Shown here: in pieces, positions 8,178-15,233 of the stretch
Position numbering within the stretch: position 1 is the first letter of the stretch
Layout: every line of letters starts with the position of its first letter
Source of the DNA: DASSKW01 sp035690065
GTDB lineage: Bacteria; Pseudomonadota; Gammaproteobacteria; Natronospirales; REEB76
Direction: 5' to 3'
Assembly: GCA_035690065.1 (NCBI GenBank)
Contig: DASSKW010000058.1
Span: 1-17,675 of the forward strand
Length of the DNA stretch: 17,675 nt
Translations under genes and position numbers: made by a program
Notes under the pieces: model-generated
Seen by the model: the letters and a program-made list of their open reading frames with translations, nothing else
What the model was told of the DNA's origin: nothing
Database searches by the model: none

Positions 8178-8246
8178 CGTCACACCTGCGCAGACAGGTG
8201 TCTGGCTTGTGGGCCTGGATGGATTCCCGCTTTCACGGGAATGACG
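8178..8246. repeat. REP/dRS3-like double-hairpin repeat between fis and purH
   Basis: Two hairpins are enclosed by CGTCA (8178-8182) and TGACG (8242-8246). The first is ACACCTG-CGCAGA-CAGGTGT (8182-8201). The second is ATTCCC-GCTTTCAC-GGGAAT (8223-8242), which fits exactly the ATTCCC-N8-GGGAAT form of the Neisseria dRS3 repeat. Composite elements of this look (CTGGATTCCCGC...GCGGGAATGACG with an ACCTGC/GCAGGT partner) are, from memory, scattered in many proteobacterial genomes. It may also act as an mRNA structure between fis and purH. Confidence 0.75.
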
Positions 8247-8270
8247 ACCAAGTGATTATTTGGAGTTTCC

Positions 8271-8564
8271 TCAGGTATTGATCTTGTATTGTCGCAGTTT
8301 CTTGCGCAGCGTGCTGCGGTTGAGCCCCAGGATGGCCGCCGCCCGCGACTGGTTGCCGCGCGTGTAATCCATCAGGGTCCGAAGTAATGGCGGCTCGATC
8401 TCGCCCAGCACGAATTCATACAGTTCGGACGGATCGTGGCCATCCAGATCCGAGAAATAGCGGCGCAGGGTCTTCTCGGCGTAATCGCGCAGGGAATGAC
8501 TGGTGCCGACCCTGTCTCCATCCACTACTTCCAGTACCCGCTGGGTCGCGGTTCTGCTCGTCAT
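8271..8564 (-). CDS. fis: Nucleoid-associated DNA-binding protein Fis
   Basis: Homodimeric nucleoid protein that bends DNA and activates growth-linked promoters such as those of rRNA. The 97 residues match the family length (98 in E. coli). The C-terminal helix-turn-helix is clear (about 73-94): SRAAAILGLNRSTLRKKLRQYKIN. The dimer core SELYEFVLGEIEPPLLRTLMDYTRGNQ-like region precedes it (about 46-71). The N terminus is variable, as usual. Its ATG overlaps the dusB stop by four bases (8561-8564), the standard dusB-fis arrangement, so translation is likely coupled. Confidence 0.97.
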   Translation of the reverse strand: MTSRTATQRVLEVVDGDRVGTSHSLRDYAEKTLRRYFSDLDGHDPSELYEFVLGEIEPPLLRTLMDYTRGNQSRAAAILGLNRSTLRKKLRQYKINT

Positions 8565-9550
8565 GCTGCCAGCTCCCTGATGTTGTTGTCTTCTGCCGCA
8601 AAGAAGTCGCGGATCAGTCGTTGTTGTTCGCGCGCGGTCTCTACTCGTACCACCTTGTCACGCAATACCGCCGCGGCCGGTTGCGTCTTCAGATACCAGG
8701 TGATGTGTTTGCGGGCTACCCGTACGCCGGTATGTTCGCCGTAGAACGTGTACAGGTTATCGAGGTGGCCCAGCATGATGTCGCGTATCTCCTGCTCTTC
8801 AGGTTCCGCCAGTGTCTGTCCGGTCGCCAGGTAATGTTCGATCTCGCGGAAGATCCAGGGCCGCCCCTGGGCGGCACGTCCGATCATCACCGCATCGGCA
8901 CCTGTGTAATCCAGTACCTGGCGCGCCTGCGCCGGGGTATTCACGTCGCCGTTCGCCAACACCGGGATCGTCACCGCCGCCTTGATCGCGCGGATGGTGT
9001 CGTATTCCGCCTCGCCGCCATACAAATCCGTGCGGGTGCGGCCGTGGACCGCGAGCGCCTGGATGCCGGATTGTTCCGCGATGTGCGCGATACGCACGCC
9101 GTTCTTGTGTTCGCGATCCCACCCGGTCCGTATCTTCAGTGTCACCGGCACATCCACTGCCTGGACGACCGCTTCTAGAATCTGTCTAACCAGTTCTTCA
9201 TCCTGCAACAGCGCCGAACCCGCGGCCTTGTTGCAGACTTTCTTGGCCGGACATCCCATGTTGATGTCGATGATCTGCGCGCCTTCCGCGACGTTGTAGT
9301 GCGCAGCTTCAGCCATCATCGCAGGTTCCGCGCCCGCGATCTGCACGATGCGCGGTTCGACTTCGCCCTCGTGATCCATGCGCCGGCGGGTCTTGGCGGT
9401 ATCCCGCAGCTCACTGCGTGAGGTCACCATCTCCGAAACTGCCATCCCGGCGCCCAGTTGCTTGCACAACTGGCGAAACGGCCGGTCTGTGACCCCGGCC
9501 ATGGGCGCCAGCACCAGATTATTACGAAGCGAATAGGAACCTATACGCAT
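8561..9550 (-). CDS. dusB: tRNA-dihydrouridine synthase B
   Basis: FMN-dependent reductase that converts uridine to dihydrouridine in the tRNA D-loop using NADPH. The 329-residue product has the Dus TIM-barrel markers in order: LAPMAGVTDRPFRQLC near residue 14, IAGAEP, INMGCPAKKVCNKAAGSALL (with the catalytic Cys of MGCPAKKV), VPVTLKIRTGWD, VHGRTR, ANGDVNTP and DAVMIGRAAQGRPWIF. Near-identity to E. coli DusB in MRIGSYSLRN and INMGCPAKKV sets both subfamily and start (ATG 9550). The ribosome site is weak. It is followed by fis with an ATGA overlap and preceded by a 149-bp gap carrying a good promoter candidate. Confidence 0.97.
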   Translation of the reverse strand: MRIGSYSLRNNLVLAPMAGVTDRPFRQLCKQLGAGMAVSEMVTSRSELRDTAKTRRRMDHEGEVEPRIVQIAGAEPAMMAEAAHYNVAEGAQIIDINMGCPAKKVCNKAAGSALLQDEELVRQILEAVVQAVDVPVTLKIRTGWDREHKNGVRIAHIAEQSGIQALAVHGRTRTDLYGGEAEYDTIRAIKAAVTIPVLANGDVNTPAQARQVLDYTGADAVMIGRAAQGRPWIFREIEHYLATGQTLAEPEEQEIRDIMLGHLDNLYTFYGEHTGVRVARKHITWYLKTQPAAAVLRDKVVRVETAREQQRLIRDFFAAEDNNIRELAA

Positions 9551-9589
9551 AATGCGCTGGCGTTGACGCTGATCAGGAACAGGTTGGAA

Positions 9590-9617
9590 ATAATAACTGC
9601 AATCGGCGTGGAGTCAA
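9590..9617 (-). promoter_or_regulatory. Candidate sigma-70 promoter for dusB-fis
   Basis: On the minus strand TTGACT (9617-9612) and TATTAT (9595-9590) are separated by 16 bp; they match five of six bases of each consensus hexamer. The -10 lies about 40 bases before the dusB ATG. The same 149-bp gap has a short GAGTG-AAT-CACTC hairpin (9672-9684) just after the upstream gene, without a T-tract. Strong growth-phase control of dusB-fis is known in E. coli; whether it applies here is not shown. Confidence 0.5.
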
Positions 9618-9699
9618 ACTTGCAATTCTCGCTCGACAGGGTTAGTGCACAGGACATCAATCTGTTAAGTCGAGTGAATCACTCAAGTTCTTTGCGTGT

Positions 9700-10701
9700 T
9701 CATTCGTGTTCACGGTCACTTCCACAGACCCGCCCGCTGGCGACATCGAGGCAGGCCATCACCTGGAATCCCACCGCATCCGCACCGGGGTCCACCACAT
9801 CGATACGGAAATGCGCGGCGCTGCCGGGGGCGGGCAGGGTCGAAGCCTGCGCTGCCGTCAAATACTGATCCGGCCGGAAGTCACGCAGCCGCAGGACATC
9901 GCCGTAGCGATCGGTCAGTTCCACACGCAGCAATGGCCAGGTTTGGGAAAAATTGGCGGTATTGGCGAGGCTGCCAGTGATGGACAGCGCGATGGCCGCA
10001 TCCGGATCGGATGTCACATTGGTATTGCTGATCTGCCAGGCATCCAGCGCTTGCGGTGGGGCCAATGGATGCCCCAGTACCGTGTACAGGGCGCTCAGGG
10101 ACGGACCGATGACCAGGTTGCGGCTGAGTGCCTGCCGGTTGGCATTGACCCATTGCGCGGCGAGCAGCAAGGCCAGCAAGATGCTGCCGGCGCCCCACCA
10201 CAGCCGCTGGCGGCGACGGTGTGGATACGCGACCAGATGATCATGCGGGGGCAGTTCGGTATCTGGCAGTCGGTCGGGCTCCGGTTCCAGGGTGCCGAGT
10301 TCTGCCGCGAACTCGTCGCCTGTATCAAGTTCGTGATCCAGGTCCGGCAAGGTCGCGGGCGATCCAGAGTCGAGATCGAGGTCCGCAAACAGATCGTCCA
10401 TGCGCGGCTCGATGCGGCTGGACGGTGTCGTGGGCAGATCGTCGGTATCGCCGAACAGATCCTCATCTTCAGCGTCAGGCGTCTCCGCCCCTGCATCGGG
10501 CATCGGCAAGGGTTGCGTGGCCTTGATGTCAGTGAGGTCGTCCGGTGGCAGCGACCAGGGTGTGCCGTCGTCGCCATGCAGATGGATGAAGGCATCGAAT
10601 ATCTCACCGCAGCGTCCGCAACGCACCTGGCCTCCCGCCTGACGCAGTTGTTCCGCGCTGAGGCGGAAGCGGGTGCCGCATTCGGTGCAGGTCGTCAGCA
10701 T
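9700..10701 (-). CDS. Zinc-ribbon / DUF3426 membrane protein of unknown function
   Basis: A 333-residue protein with three parts. The N-terminal MJ0042-type zinc ribbon has CxxC pairs Cys5/Cys8 and Cys28/Cys31 (CTECGT...RCGRCGEIF). Next is a long, acidic, low-complexity linker (about 42-160, rich in D, E, P, T). A single transmembrane helix (about 167-185, after HRRRQR) precedes a C-terminal DUF3426-type domain of about 145 residues (ISNTNVTSDPDAAIALSITGSLANTA-like start, WPLLRVELTD, FRPDQYL, FRIDV). The basic stretch before the helix suggests the zinc ribbon is cytoplasmic and the DUF3426 domain periplasmic. Its ATG follows the prmA stop with no gap (TGAATG), implying coupling. No function is established. 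Proteins of this architecture recur beside prmA and dusB in gammaproteobacteria. Confidence 0.88.
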   Translation of the reverse strand: MLTTCTECGTRFRLSAEQLRQAGGQVRCGRCGEIFDAFIHLHGDDGTPWSLPPDDLTDIKATQPLPMPDAGAETPDAEDEDLFGDTDDLPTTPSSRIEPRMDDLFADLDLDSGSPATLPDLDHELDTGDEFAAELGTLEPEPDRLPDTELPPHDHLVAYPHRRRQRLWWGAGSILLALLLAAQWVNANRQALSRNLVIGPSLSALYTVLGHPLAPPQALDAWQISNTNVTSDPDAAIALSITGSLANTANFSQTWPLLRVELTDRYGDVLRLRDFRPDQYLTAAQASTLPAPGSAAHFRIDVVDPGADAVGFQVMACLDVASGRVCGSDREHE

Positions 10702-11589
10702 TCAGTCCAGCTCCCGGCGTCGCGTATCCACGCGCAGCCATTCATTGCGTCGCGCCACGCCCGTGATCTCGAACCACGGTGCATAAGCGTCCCGGATCTC
10801 CTGTTCCTGGGTAGCGAGGATACCGGACAAGGCCAGCCTTCCGCCCGCTTTGAGCGTCGCCGCCAGACGTGCAGCCAGACCGACCAGAGGTCCGGCGAGG
10901 ATGTTGGCGACCACGCAATCGGCTTGCAGGGCCGGCAGCGCATCCGGCGCACAGATATGCAGCAGCGCCGCCACCTGATTGCGTTCGGCGTTGTCGTGCG
11001 TGGCGATCAAGGCCTGTGGATCGTTATCCACGGCCCACACACGAACTGCGCCCAGCCGCGCGGCAGCGATCGCCAGCACGCCCGAGCCACAGCCGTAATC
11101 GATCAGTTCGCAGCCCGCCAGCGCGGCACTGTCCAGCCACTCCAGACACAATGCCGTGGTGGGATGCGTGCCGGTACCGAATGCGAGCCCCGGGTCCAGC
11201 ATGATGTTGATGGCGTCGGGTTCCGGCGGTGAATAAGCGGTCGGACAGATCCACAGACGCCGGCCGAACTGCATGGGTTTGAAATCCTTCAGCCACTCGC
11301 GCGCCCAGTCGCGATCCTCCAACGGTTCGATGCGATGCATCGGCAATCGCGTCAGCCCGAGCTTGGCCAGTAGCACTGCGCGTACCGCATCCACGTCCGC
11401 GTCGGCGACGAACAACGCAGTCATGCGGGTGCGTGACCACAACGGCATCTGCTCAGGATCGGGTTCATAGAGCGGTTCGTCGCCAGCGTCTTCGTAAGTG
11501 ACCGAGACCGCACCGGCGGTCAGCAGCGCGGCTTCGACCTGTTCGGGGTCGAGTTGGTCGAGTGCGAGCTGGAAGGAGAGCCAGGACAT
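10702..11589 (-). CDS. prmA: Ribosomal protein L11 methyltransferase
   Basis: Methylates ribosomal protein L11 at several amino groups using S-adenosylmethionine. The 295-residue product has an N-terminal substrate-recognition domain (MSWLSFQLALDQ... to about 55), the linker segment with REWLKDFKPMQFG (97-109), and the class I methyltransferase domain: LDPGLAFGTGTHPTT (131-145), motif I DYGCGSGVLAIAAA (164-177), acidic VDNDP, and the NILAGPL motif IV. Length equals the E. coli protein to within a few residues. ATG 11589 is set by the conserved N terminus; no strong ribosome site is visible. It sits upstream of the zinc-ribbon gene and downstream of accC, separated from accC by a repeat element. 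Confidence 0.96.
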   Translation of the reverse strand: MSWLSFQLALDQLDPEQVEAALLTAGAVSVTYEDAGDEPLYEPDPEQMPLWSRTRMTALFVADADVDAVRAVLLAKLGLTRLPMHRIEPLEDRDWAREWLKDFKPMQFGRRLWICPTAYSPPEPDAINIMLDPGLAFGTGTHPTTALCLEWLDSAALAGCELIDYGCGSGVLAIAAARLGAVRVWAVDNDPQALIATHDNAERNQVAALLHICAPDALPALQADCVVANILAGPLVGLAARLAATLKAGGRLALSGILATQEQEIRDAYAPWFEITGVARRNEWLRVDTRRRELD

Positions 11590-11606
11590 GGAGCTATCTT
11601 AAAATT

Positions 11607-11871
11607 CCGTTCACCCTGAGCGCGACCCACAGGGATGTGGGAAGTGCAGATTCTGTAGGGAACAAGAATCTGCCGACCCACAGGGATGTGGGAAGTGCAG
11701 ATTCTGTAGGGAACAAGAATCTGCCGACCCACAGGGATGTGGGAAGTCCCGGAAATGCAGGAGCGATTTCCGGGACAGGGCCTCAGGCGCGAAGCCGAAT
11801 GGTGCACAGTAAATGATTTCCATGTGTTTCGACTTCGCGGAGTTTCACTCCGCTACGCTCAACACGAACGG
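11607..11871. repeat. 265-bp intergenic element with imperfect terminal inverted repeats and internal hairpin units (MITE-like)
   Basis: The 308-bp accC-prmA gap is almost filled by this element. Its ends are imperfect inverted repeats: CCGTTCACCCTGAGCG (11607-11622) and, on the other strand, CCGTTCGTGTTGAGCG (11871-11856), 12 of 16 matching. Inside are 51-bp tandem units, then the hairpin CCCGGAAAT-N9-ATTTCCGGG (11748-11774) and a third hairpin GCGGAGT-TTC-ACTCCGC (11837-11853). No transposase or convincing gene is inside; the open frames through the repeats exist because 51 is divisible by three. Both ends resemble CCGTTC..CTGAGC sequences that I recall as common dispersed repeats in bacteria. 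Confidence 0.6.
11623..11747. repeat. 51-bp tandem repeat, two full units and a 23-bp third
   Basis: Units start at 11623, 11674 and 11725 (exact 51-bp period, units one and two identical by eye). Each unit encodes two hairpins: CCCAC-AGGGAT-GTGGG, and a 9-bp stem GCAGATTCT (11646-11654) with AGAATCTGC (11665-11673). The third unit keeps the first hairpin but its second is replaced by an unrelated 9-bp stem at 11748-11774, so architecture is kept while sequence changes. There are no unique spacers, so this is not CRISPR. Confidence 0.9.
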
Positions 11872-11897
11872 TTGGATAATTTTGAGACAGGCTTCAT

Positions 11898-13238
11898 TCA
11901 GAGTCCCAGCTTCTTCTCCAGATAATGGATGTTGGTACCGCCGGCGATGAAGGCCGAATCGTTGAACAGGTCCTGGTGCAGCGGTACGTTGCTGTTGATA
12001 CCTTCCACCACGATCTCCATCAACGCGGTACGCATGCGCGCCAGCGCTGACGCGCGGTCGTCACCGTAGGCGATCAGTTTGCCGATCAATGAATCGTAGT
12101 AAGGCGGCACGGTGTAACCGGTATAGGCATGGGAGTCCACGCGGATGCCGGGACCGCCCGGCGCGTGCCAGCGCTTGATGAGTCCCGGTGACGGCGTGAA
12201 CTTCAGCGGATCCTCGGCATTGATGCGGCACTCGAACGCGTGACCGTGGATCTCGATGTCTTTCTGCTTGAGTGTGAACGGTTTGCCGGCCGCGATCATC
12301 AACTGCCATTTCACGATGTCGATGCCGGTGATCATCTCGGTCACCGGATGTTCGACCTGAACCCGGGTATTCATCTCGATGAAATAGAAACTGCCGTCCT
12401 GATAGAGAAATTCGAAGGTGCCGGCGCCGCGATATTTGATATCCCTGCAGGCCTGCGCGACGCGCTCACCCATGGTGCGACGTTGCTTTTCGGTGATACC
12501 GGGCGCGGGGGCTTCCTCGATCACTTTCTGGTGTCGGCGTTGCATCGAGCAATCGCGTTCACCCAGATGCACCGCATTGCCTTCGCCATCCGCCAGCACC
12601 TGGAATTCGATGTGGCGCGGACGTTCCAGAAACTTCTCCATGTACACGGTGTCGTTGCCGAACGCGGACTTGGCTTCGTTCTTGGTCATGGCGATGGCCG
12701 CGATCAGTGCCGCTTCGCTGTGCACCACCCGCATGCCGCGACCGCCACCACCGCCCGCCGCCTTGATGATGACGGGATAACCGACCTCGCGTGCCATGCG
12801 CAGCGATTCCTTGGGATCGTCCGGCAATGCGCCTTCGGAACCGGGCACGGTCGGCACGCCGGCCTTGGTCATGGCGTGTTTGGCCGAGACCTTGTCGCCC
12901 ATCAGACGGATAGTCTCGGGGCGCGGGCCGATGAAGATGAAACCGCTGCTCTCGACGCGCTCCGCGAAATCCGCATTCTCCGCGAGGAAGCCGTAACCGG
13001 GGTGGATGGCCACCGCATCGGTCACTTCCGCCGCACTGATGATGGCCGGCATGTTGAGATAGCTGTCGATGGAAGCCGGTGGCCCGATGCACACCGATTC
13101 ATCTGCCAGCAATACATGCTTGAGATCGCGGTCGGCGGTGGAATGTACCGCCACGGTCTTGATGCCGAGCTCGCGACACGCGCGCAGGATGCGCAGCGCG
13201 ATCTCGCCGCGGTTTGCGATGACTACTTTATCTAACAT
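11898..13238 (-). CDS. accC: Acetyl-CoA carboxylase, biotin carboxylase subunit
   Basis: Carboxylates the biotin of AccB with bicarbonate and ATP, the first half-reaction of malonyl-CoA synthesis. The 446 residues run collinear with E. coli AccC (449) over most of the length. Visible: N-terminal VVIANRGEIALRILRAC, IHPGYGFLAENA, MGDKVSAK (Lys116 region), Lys159 and the ATP-lid glycines KAAGGGGGRGMRVV (159-172), HLGERDCSMQRRHQKV, EEAPAP, and the active-site EMNTRVQVEHPVTE (288-301) with Glu288, Asn290 and Arg292. The C terminus GGTNIHYLEKKLGL is intact. ATG 13238 is fixed by the conserved MLDKVVIANRGEIA start. It lies 129 bases downstream of accB, wider than most accB-accC gaps, and the gap holds an overlapping small frame. 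Confidence 0.98.
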   Translation of the reverse strand: MLDKVVIANRGEIALRILRACRELGIKTVAVHSTADRDLKHVLLADESVCIGPPASIDSYLNMPAIISAAEVTDAVAIHPGYGFLAENADFAERVESSGFIFIGPRPETIRLMGDKVSAKHAMTKAGVPTVPGSEGALPDDPKESLRMAREVGYPVIIKAAGGGGGRGMRVVHSEAALIAAIAMTKNEAKSAFGNDTVYMEKFLERPRHIEFQVLADGEGNAVHLGERDCSMQRRHQKVIEEAPAPGITEKQRRTMGERVAQACRDIKYRGAGTFEFLYQDGSFYFIEMNTRVQVEHPVTEMITGIDIVKWQLMIAAGKPFTLKQKDIEIHGHAFECRINAEDPLKFTPSPGLIKRWHAPGGPGIRVDSHAYTGYTVPPYYDSLIGKLIAYGDDRASALARMRTALMEIVVEGINSNVPLHQDLFNDSAFIAGGTNIHYLEKKLGL

Positions 13239-13368
13239 ACGAATTCTCGTTTCTGATGGTCATGCTTTGCAGCCGGCGAGCGTTGTACACGGATGCACAA
13301 GTGCCGCATGAGGTGGCCGTTATGAGCCGAGCTTCAACGCCGCCAGGAAGCAAAAGATGCATTTTCAT
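13228..13368 (-). CDS. Possible 46-residue ORF bridging accB and accC
   Basis: The accB stop overlaps an ATG (TAATG at 13370-13366) that opens a 46-codon frame closing with TAA at 13230-13228, 11 bases inside accC in another frame. The predicted peptide begins MKMHLLLPGGVEARL and has one CGTC motif near residues 21-24. It has no recognised domain and no ribosome site of its own except re-initiation from accB. It may be a real small protein, a coupling frame that carries ribosomes from accB to accC, or chance. Confidence refers to its being translated. Confidence 0.25.
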   Translation of the reverse strand: MKMHLLLPGGVEARLITATSCGTCASVYNARRLQSMTIRNENSYVR

Positions 13369-13826
13369 TATTCGATCACGAAAAGAGTTTGGCCAAATTC
13401 TATGGGATCGCCGTTATCCGCGAGGATGGCTTTCACCACACCGGCCTTGTCGGCTTCGATCTGGTTCATCATCTTCATGGCTTCGATGATGCACAGCGTG
13501 TCGCCTTCCTTGACCGACTGGCCGACCTCCACGAACGCGTTGGCACCCGGGGACGAAGCCCGATAGAAAGTGCCGACCATCGGCGATTTCACCTGATGTC
13601 CGACCGGGATCTCCTTGCCGGACGGGCTGGTGGCGAGCGGAGCAGCCGCTGCGGCAGGGCTCGCGGCCACCGGAGCCGGTGCGGGTGTCGATACCATCAT
13701 CTGCGTCGCTGGCGGCGCGTTGTAGCGGCTGATGCGTACCGATTCTTCGCCTTCGGTGATCTCGATCTCGGCGATGCCGGATTCCTCGAGCAGCTCAATC
13801 AGTTTTTTTACTTTGCGTATGTCCAT
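13368..13826 (-). CDS. accB: Acetyl-CoA carboxylase, biotin carboxyl carrier protein
   Basis: Carries biotin between the biotin carboxylase and carboxyltransferase subunits of acetyl-CoA carboxylase. The 152-residue product has the usual N-terminal segment MDIRKVKKLIELLEESGIAEIEI, an Ala/Pro-rich flexible linker (about 37-72), and a C-terminal biotinyl domain from about 77. The biotinylated lysine is Lys118 in EAMKM (115-119), and the thumb typical of AccB follows SPMVGTFYRASSPG (81-94). The start is ATG 13826. aroQ ends only 16 bases upstream, so aroQ-accB-accC is likely one transcript. Confidence 0.98.
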   Translation of the reverse strand: MDIRKVKKLIELLEESGIAEIEITEGEESVRISRYNAPPATQMMVSTPAPAPVAASPAAAAAPLATSPSGKEIPVGHQVKSPMVGTFYRASSPGANAFVEVGQSVKEGDTLCIIEAMKMMNQIEADKAGVVKAILADNGDPIEFGQTLFVIE

Positions 13827-13842
13827 GGAGGCACCCCTGGGG

Positions 13843-14292
13843 TCAGGTTTTGTGGGTGTTCAGATAATGGTCGGCGGCCAGCAGGGCCAATTCATAGCCC
13901 TGAGTGCCGAGACCGGTAATCGTGCCGACCGCGAGGTCGGAAAAACGGGAACGTCTGCGAAAGGTTTCGCGTGCCTGGATGTTGCTTATATGGATCTCGA
14001 TGAAGGGTACCCGCACGGCGGCCAGCGCATCGCGCAGGGCGACGCTGGTGTGGGTGTAGCCACCGGGATTGAACAGGATGAAGCGGGTCTCGTCGTTGCG
14101 CGCGGTCTGGATGCGGTCGATGAGTACGCCTTCGTGGTTGCTCTGCAAACTCTGGAGGCGGTGACCGAGAGTCTTGGCGCGTTCGCTCAGGGTCGCTTCG
14201 ACCTGCGCAAGACTGATCTGCCCATAGAGCGACGGCTCCCGCTCGCCCAGCAGGTTCAGATTGGGGCCATTCAGCAGCAGTATCAGTGCCAC
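13843..14292 (-). CDS. aroQ: 3-dehydroquinate dehydratase, type II
   Basis: Third step of the shikimate pathway: dehydrates 3-dehydroquinate to 3-dehydroshikimate. Type II enzymes form dodecamers. From the GTG at 14292 the product is 149 residues, the normal type II length, and starts right at the conserved first strand (ALILLLNGPNLNLLGEREPSLYG). Active-site residues are visible: Arg18, Tyr23 (SLYG), NHEG (52-55), Asn75 and His81 in FNPGGYTHTSVALRDA, His101 in EIHISN, and Arg112. An AGGCGAG stretch precedes the GTG. The frame is open upstream to a TTG at 14355, but those extra residues are basic and unlike the family. It leads the aroQ-accB-accC group. Confidence 0.95.
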   Translation of the reverse strand: MALILLLNGPNLNLLGEREPSLYGQISLAQVEATLSERAKTLGHRLQSLQSNHEGVLIDRIQTARNDETRFILFNPGGYTHTSVALRDALAAVRVPFIEIHISNIQARETFRRRSRFSDLAVGTITGLGTQGYELALLAADHYLNTHKT

Positions 14293-14603
14293 AACTCGCC
14301 TTGGTTTCGTGAGGTTAACGACAGTTCGCGGCAGAAGCCGGCATATTTTTATCAAACAGCGATACAGCTTTCATGCGCGTCATGTCTCAGGTTGCTCTGC
14401 GTGTCCGCTGCTCGCATCCAACGTGGTGCAGGATGCTGACCGGTCTCTGATGAATACCGGTTCAATTCCTGATCCGTGGAGATAGCAGGATTTTAACCCC
14501 ATGTTCCCGTCGTGGGTCCCAATCCTTGGCTAATTGTGGTCCATGACCCCGGATTTGTCTATGCCGGGGACAAAAGAAGCAGTAAGTTCGCAGTAGTTGG
14601 AAG
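14293..14603. other. Intergenic region between the tlpA-like gene and aroQ
   Basis: About 311 bases without a supported gene. It must contain the start of the aroQ-accBC transcript unless that is read from dsbD-tlpA. I see no -35/-10 pair that I trust; an AT-rich run (GATAAAAATAT on the minus strand, about 14352-14342) is the best -10 area. CCCCGG (14547-14552) and CCGGGG (14564-14569) form an inverted repeat just after the tlpA-like gene, without a T-tract, so it may be a weak end signal or an RNA stem. The rest shows nothing recognisable. Confidence 0.4.
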
Positions 14604-15233
14604 CTATTTGCGGCGGGATTGAGGCGCGGGCGTAGCCGCCGGGGCTGGAGCGGGCGCCGATTCGGCGTGCAGGGCGTCACTGACCCATTTTTCGGTCTCG
14701 GCGGGGTCAAGTTGGCCGGGATGCAGTTTGACGACCCTGCCGTCCCGGTCCACCAGCAAGGTATAGGGCAGGCCGATCAGATCGCCACCCAGGCCGGCCA
14801 CCATCTGGGACACTTGTTCATTGCCCATCAGGATCGGGTAGTTGACCAGCATGTGCCTGGTGAAGGTGCGTACGCCGTCTTCGTCCGTCTCGTCGGTGGC
14901 GATGCCGATCACCTGCAGTCCCCGGGCGGCGTACTTGGCCTGCAGTTTCACCAGCAGCGGAATCTCTTCCCGGCAGGGCGGGCACCAGGTGGCCCAGAAG
15001 TTCACCAGCATCACCTTGCCGCGCCAGTCCGCGAGCGTGTGAGGCGTGCCATTGAGATCATCCAGCGGCAGGGTCATGGCCTGTTGCAGCGTCATCGCTG
15101 GCGGGGTTGCATTCTGTGCCTCGGCAAGTTCTGTGGAACGGTTCGGCTGCATCCACTTGTAGACACCGAAACCGGCAGCCGCCGCAGCGATGAGGATGGC
15201 GACCACGAGACCGGTGGTTTGAGCAGATTTCAT
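14604..15233 (-). CDS. TlpA/ResA-type membrane-anchored thiol-disulfide oxidoreductase
   Basis: Periplasmic thioredoxin-like reductase, probably reducing disulfides of secreted or cytochrome-linked targets. The 209-residue product has an uncleaved N-terminal anchor (about 8-27, GLVVAILIAAAAAGFGVYKW), a TlpA-like domain with active site WCPPC (83-87, Cys84 and Cys87) in VNFWATWCPPCREEIP, and the cis-proline loop GLPYTLLVDRDG (Pro156). A Pro/Ala tail APAPAPAATPAP ends in RRK. Its ATG overlaps the dsbD stop by four bases (15230-15233), so the two are coupled and DsbD is the likely electron donor (inference; DsbD feeds CcmG/TlpA-type proteins in known systems). It could be called CcmG-like, but no cytochrome c maturation genes are in the window. 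Confidence 0.92.
   Translation of the reverse strand: MKSAQTTGLVVAILIAAAAAGFGVYKWMQPNRSTELAEAQNATPPAMTLQQAMTLPLDDLNGTPHTLADWRGKVMLVNFWATWCPPCREEIPLLVKLQAKYAARGLQVIGIATDETDEDGVRTFTRHMLVNYPILMGNEQVSQMVAGLGGDLIGLPYTLLVDRDGRVVKLHPGQLDPAETEKWVSDALHAESAPAPAPAATPAPQSRRK

Noticed and set aside
9706..11232. 508-codon open frame on the plus strand
   Set aside because: It lies antisense to the zinc-ribbon gene and prmA, both recognisable. Its translation is low-complexity and R/Q-rich without domains, as expected from antisense frames in GC-rich genes.
11623..11774. CRISPR array
   Set aside because: Units are contiguous 51-bp tandem copies without unique spacers, and there are no cas genes in the window.
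11520..11823. Open frames of 84, 95 and 70 codons with repeated peptides across the 51-bp repeats
   Set aside because: The repeat period is a multiple of three and free of stops, so frames stay open on both strands. None has a start context or conserved domain.
12240..13235. 331-codon open frame on the plus strand
   Set aside because: Exactly antisense to accC, whose protein is unmistakable; the His/Asp-rich translation has no recognisable domain.
14547..14569. Intrinsic terminator after the tlpA-like gene
   Set aside because: The CCCCGG/CCGGGG stem lacks a T-tract on the minus strand, so it is kept only as an inverted repeat.
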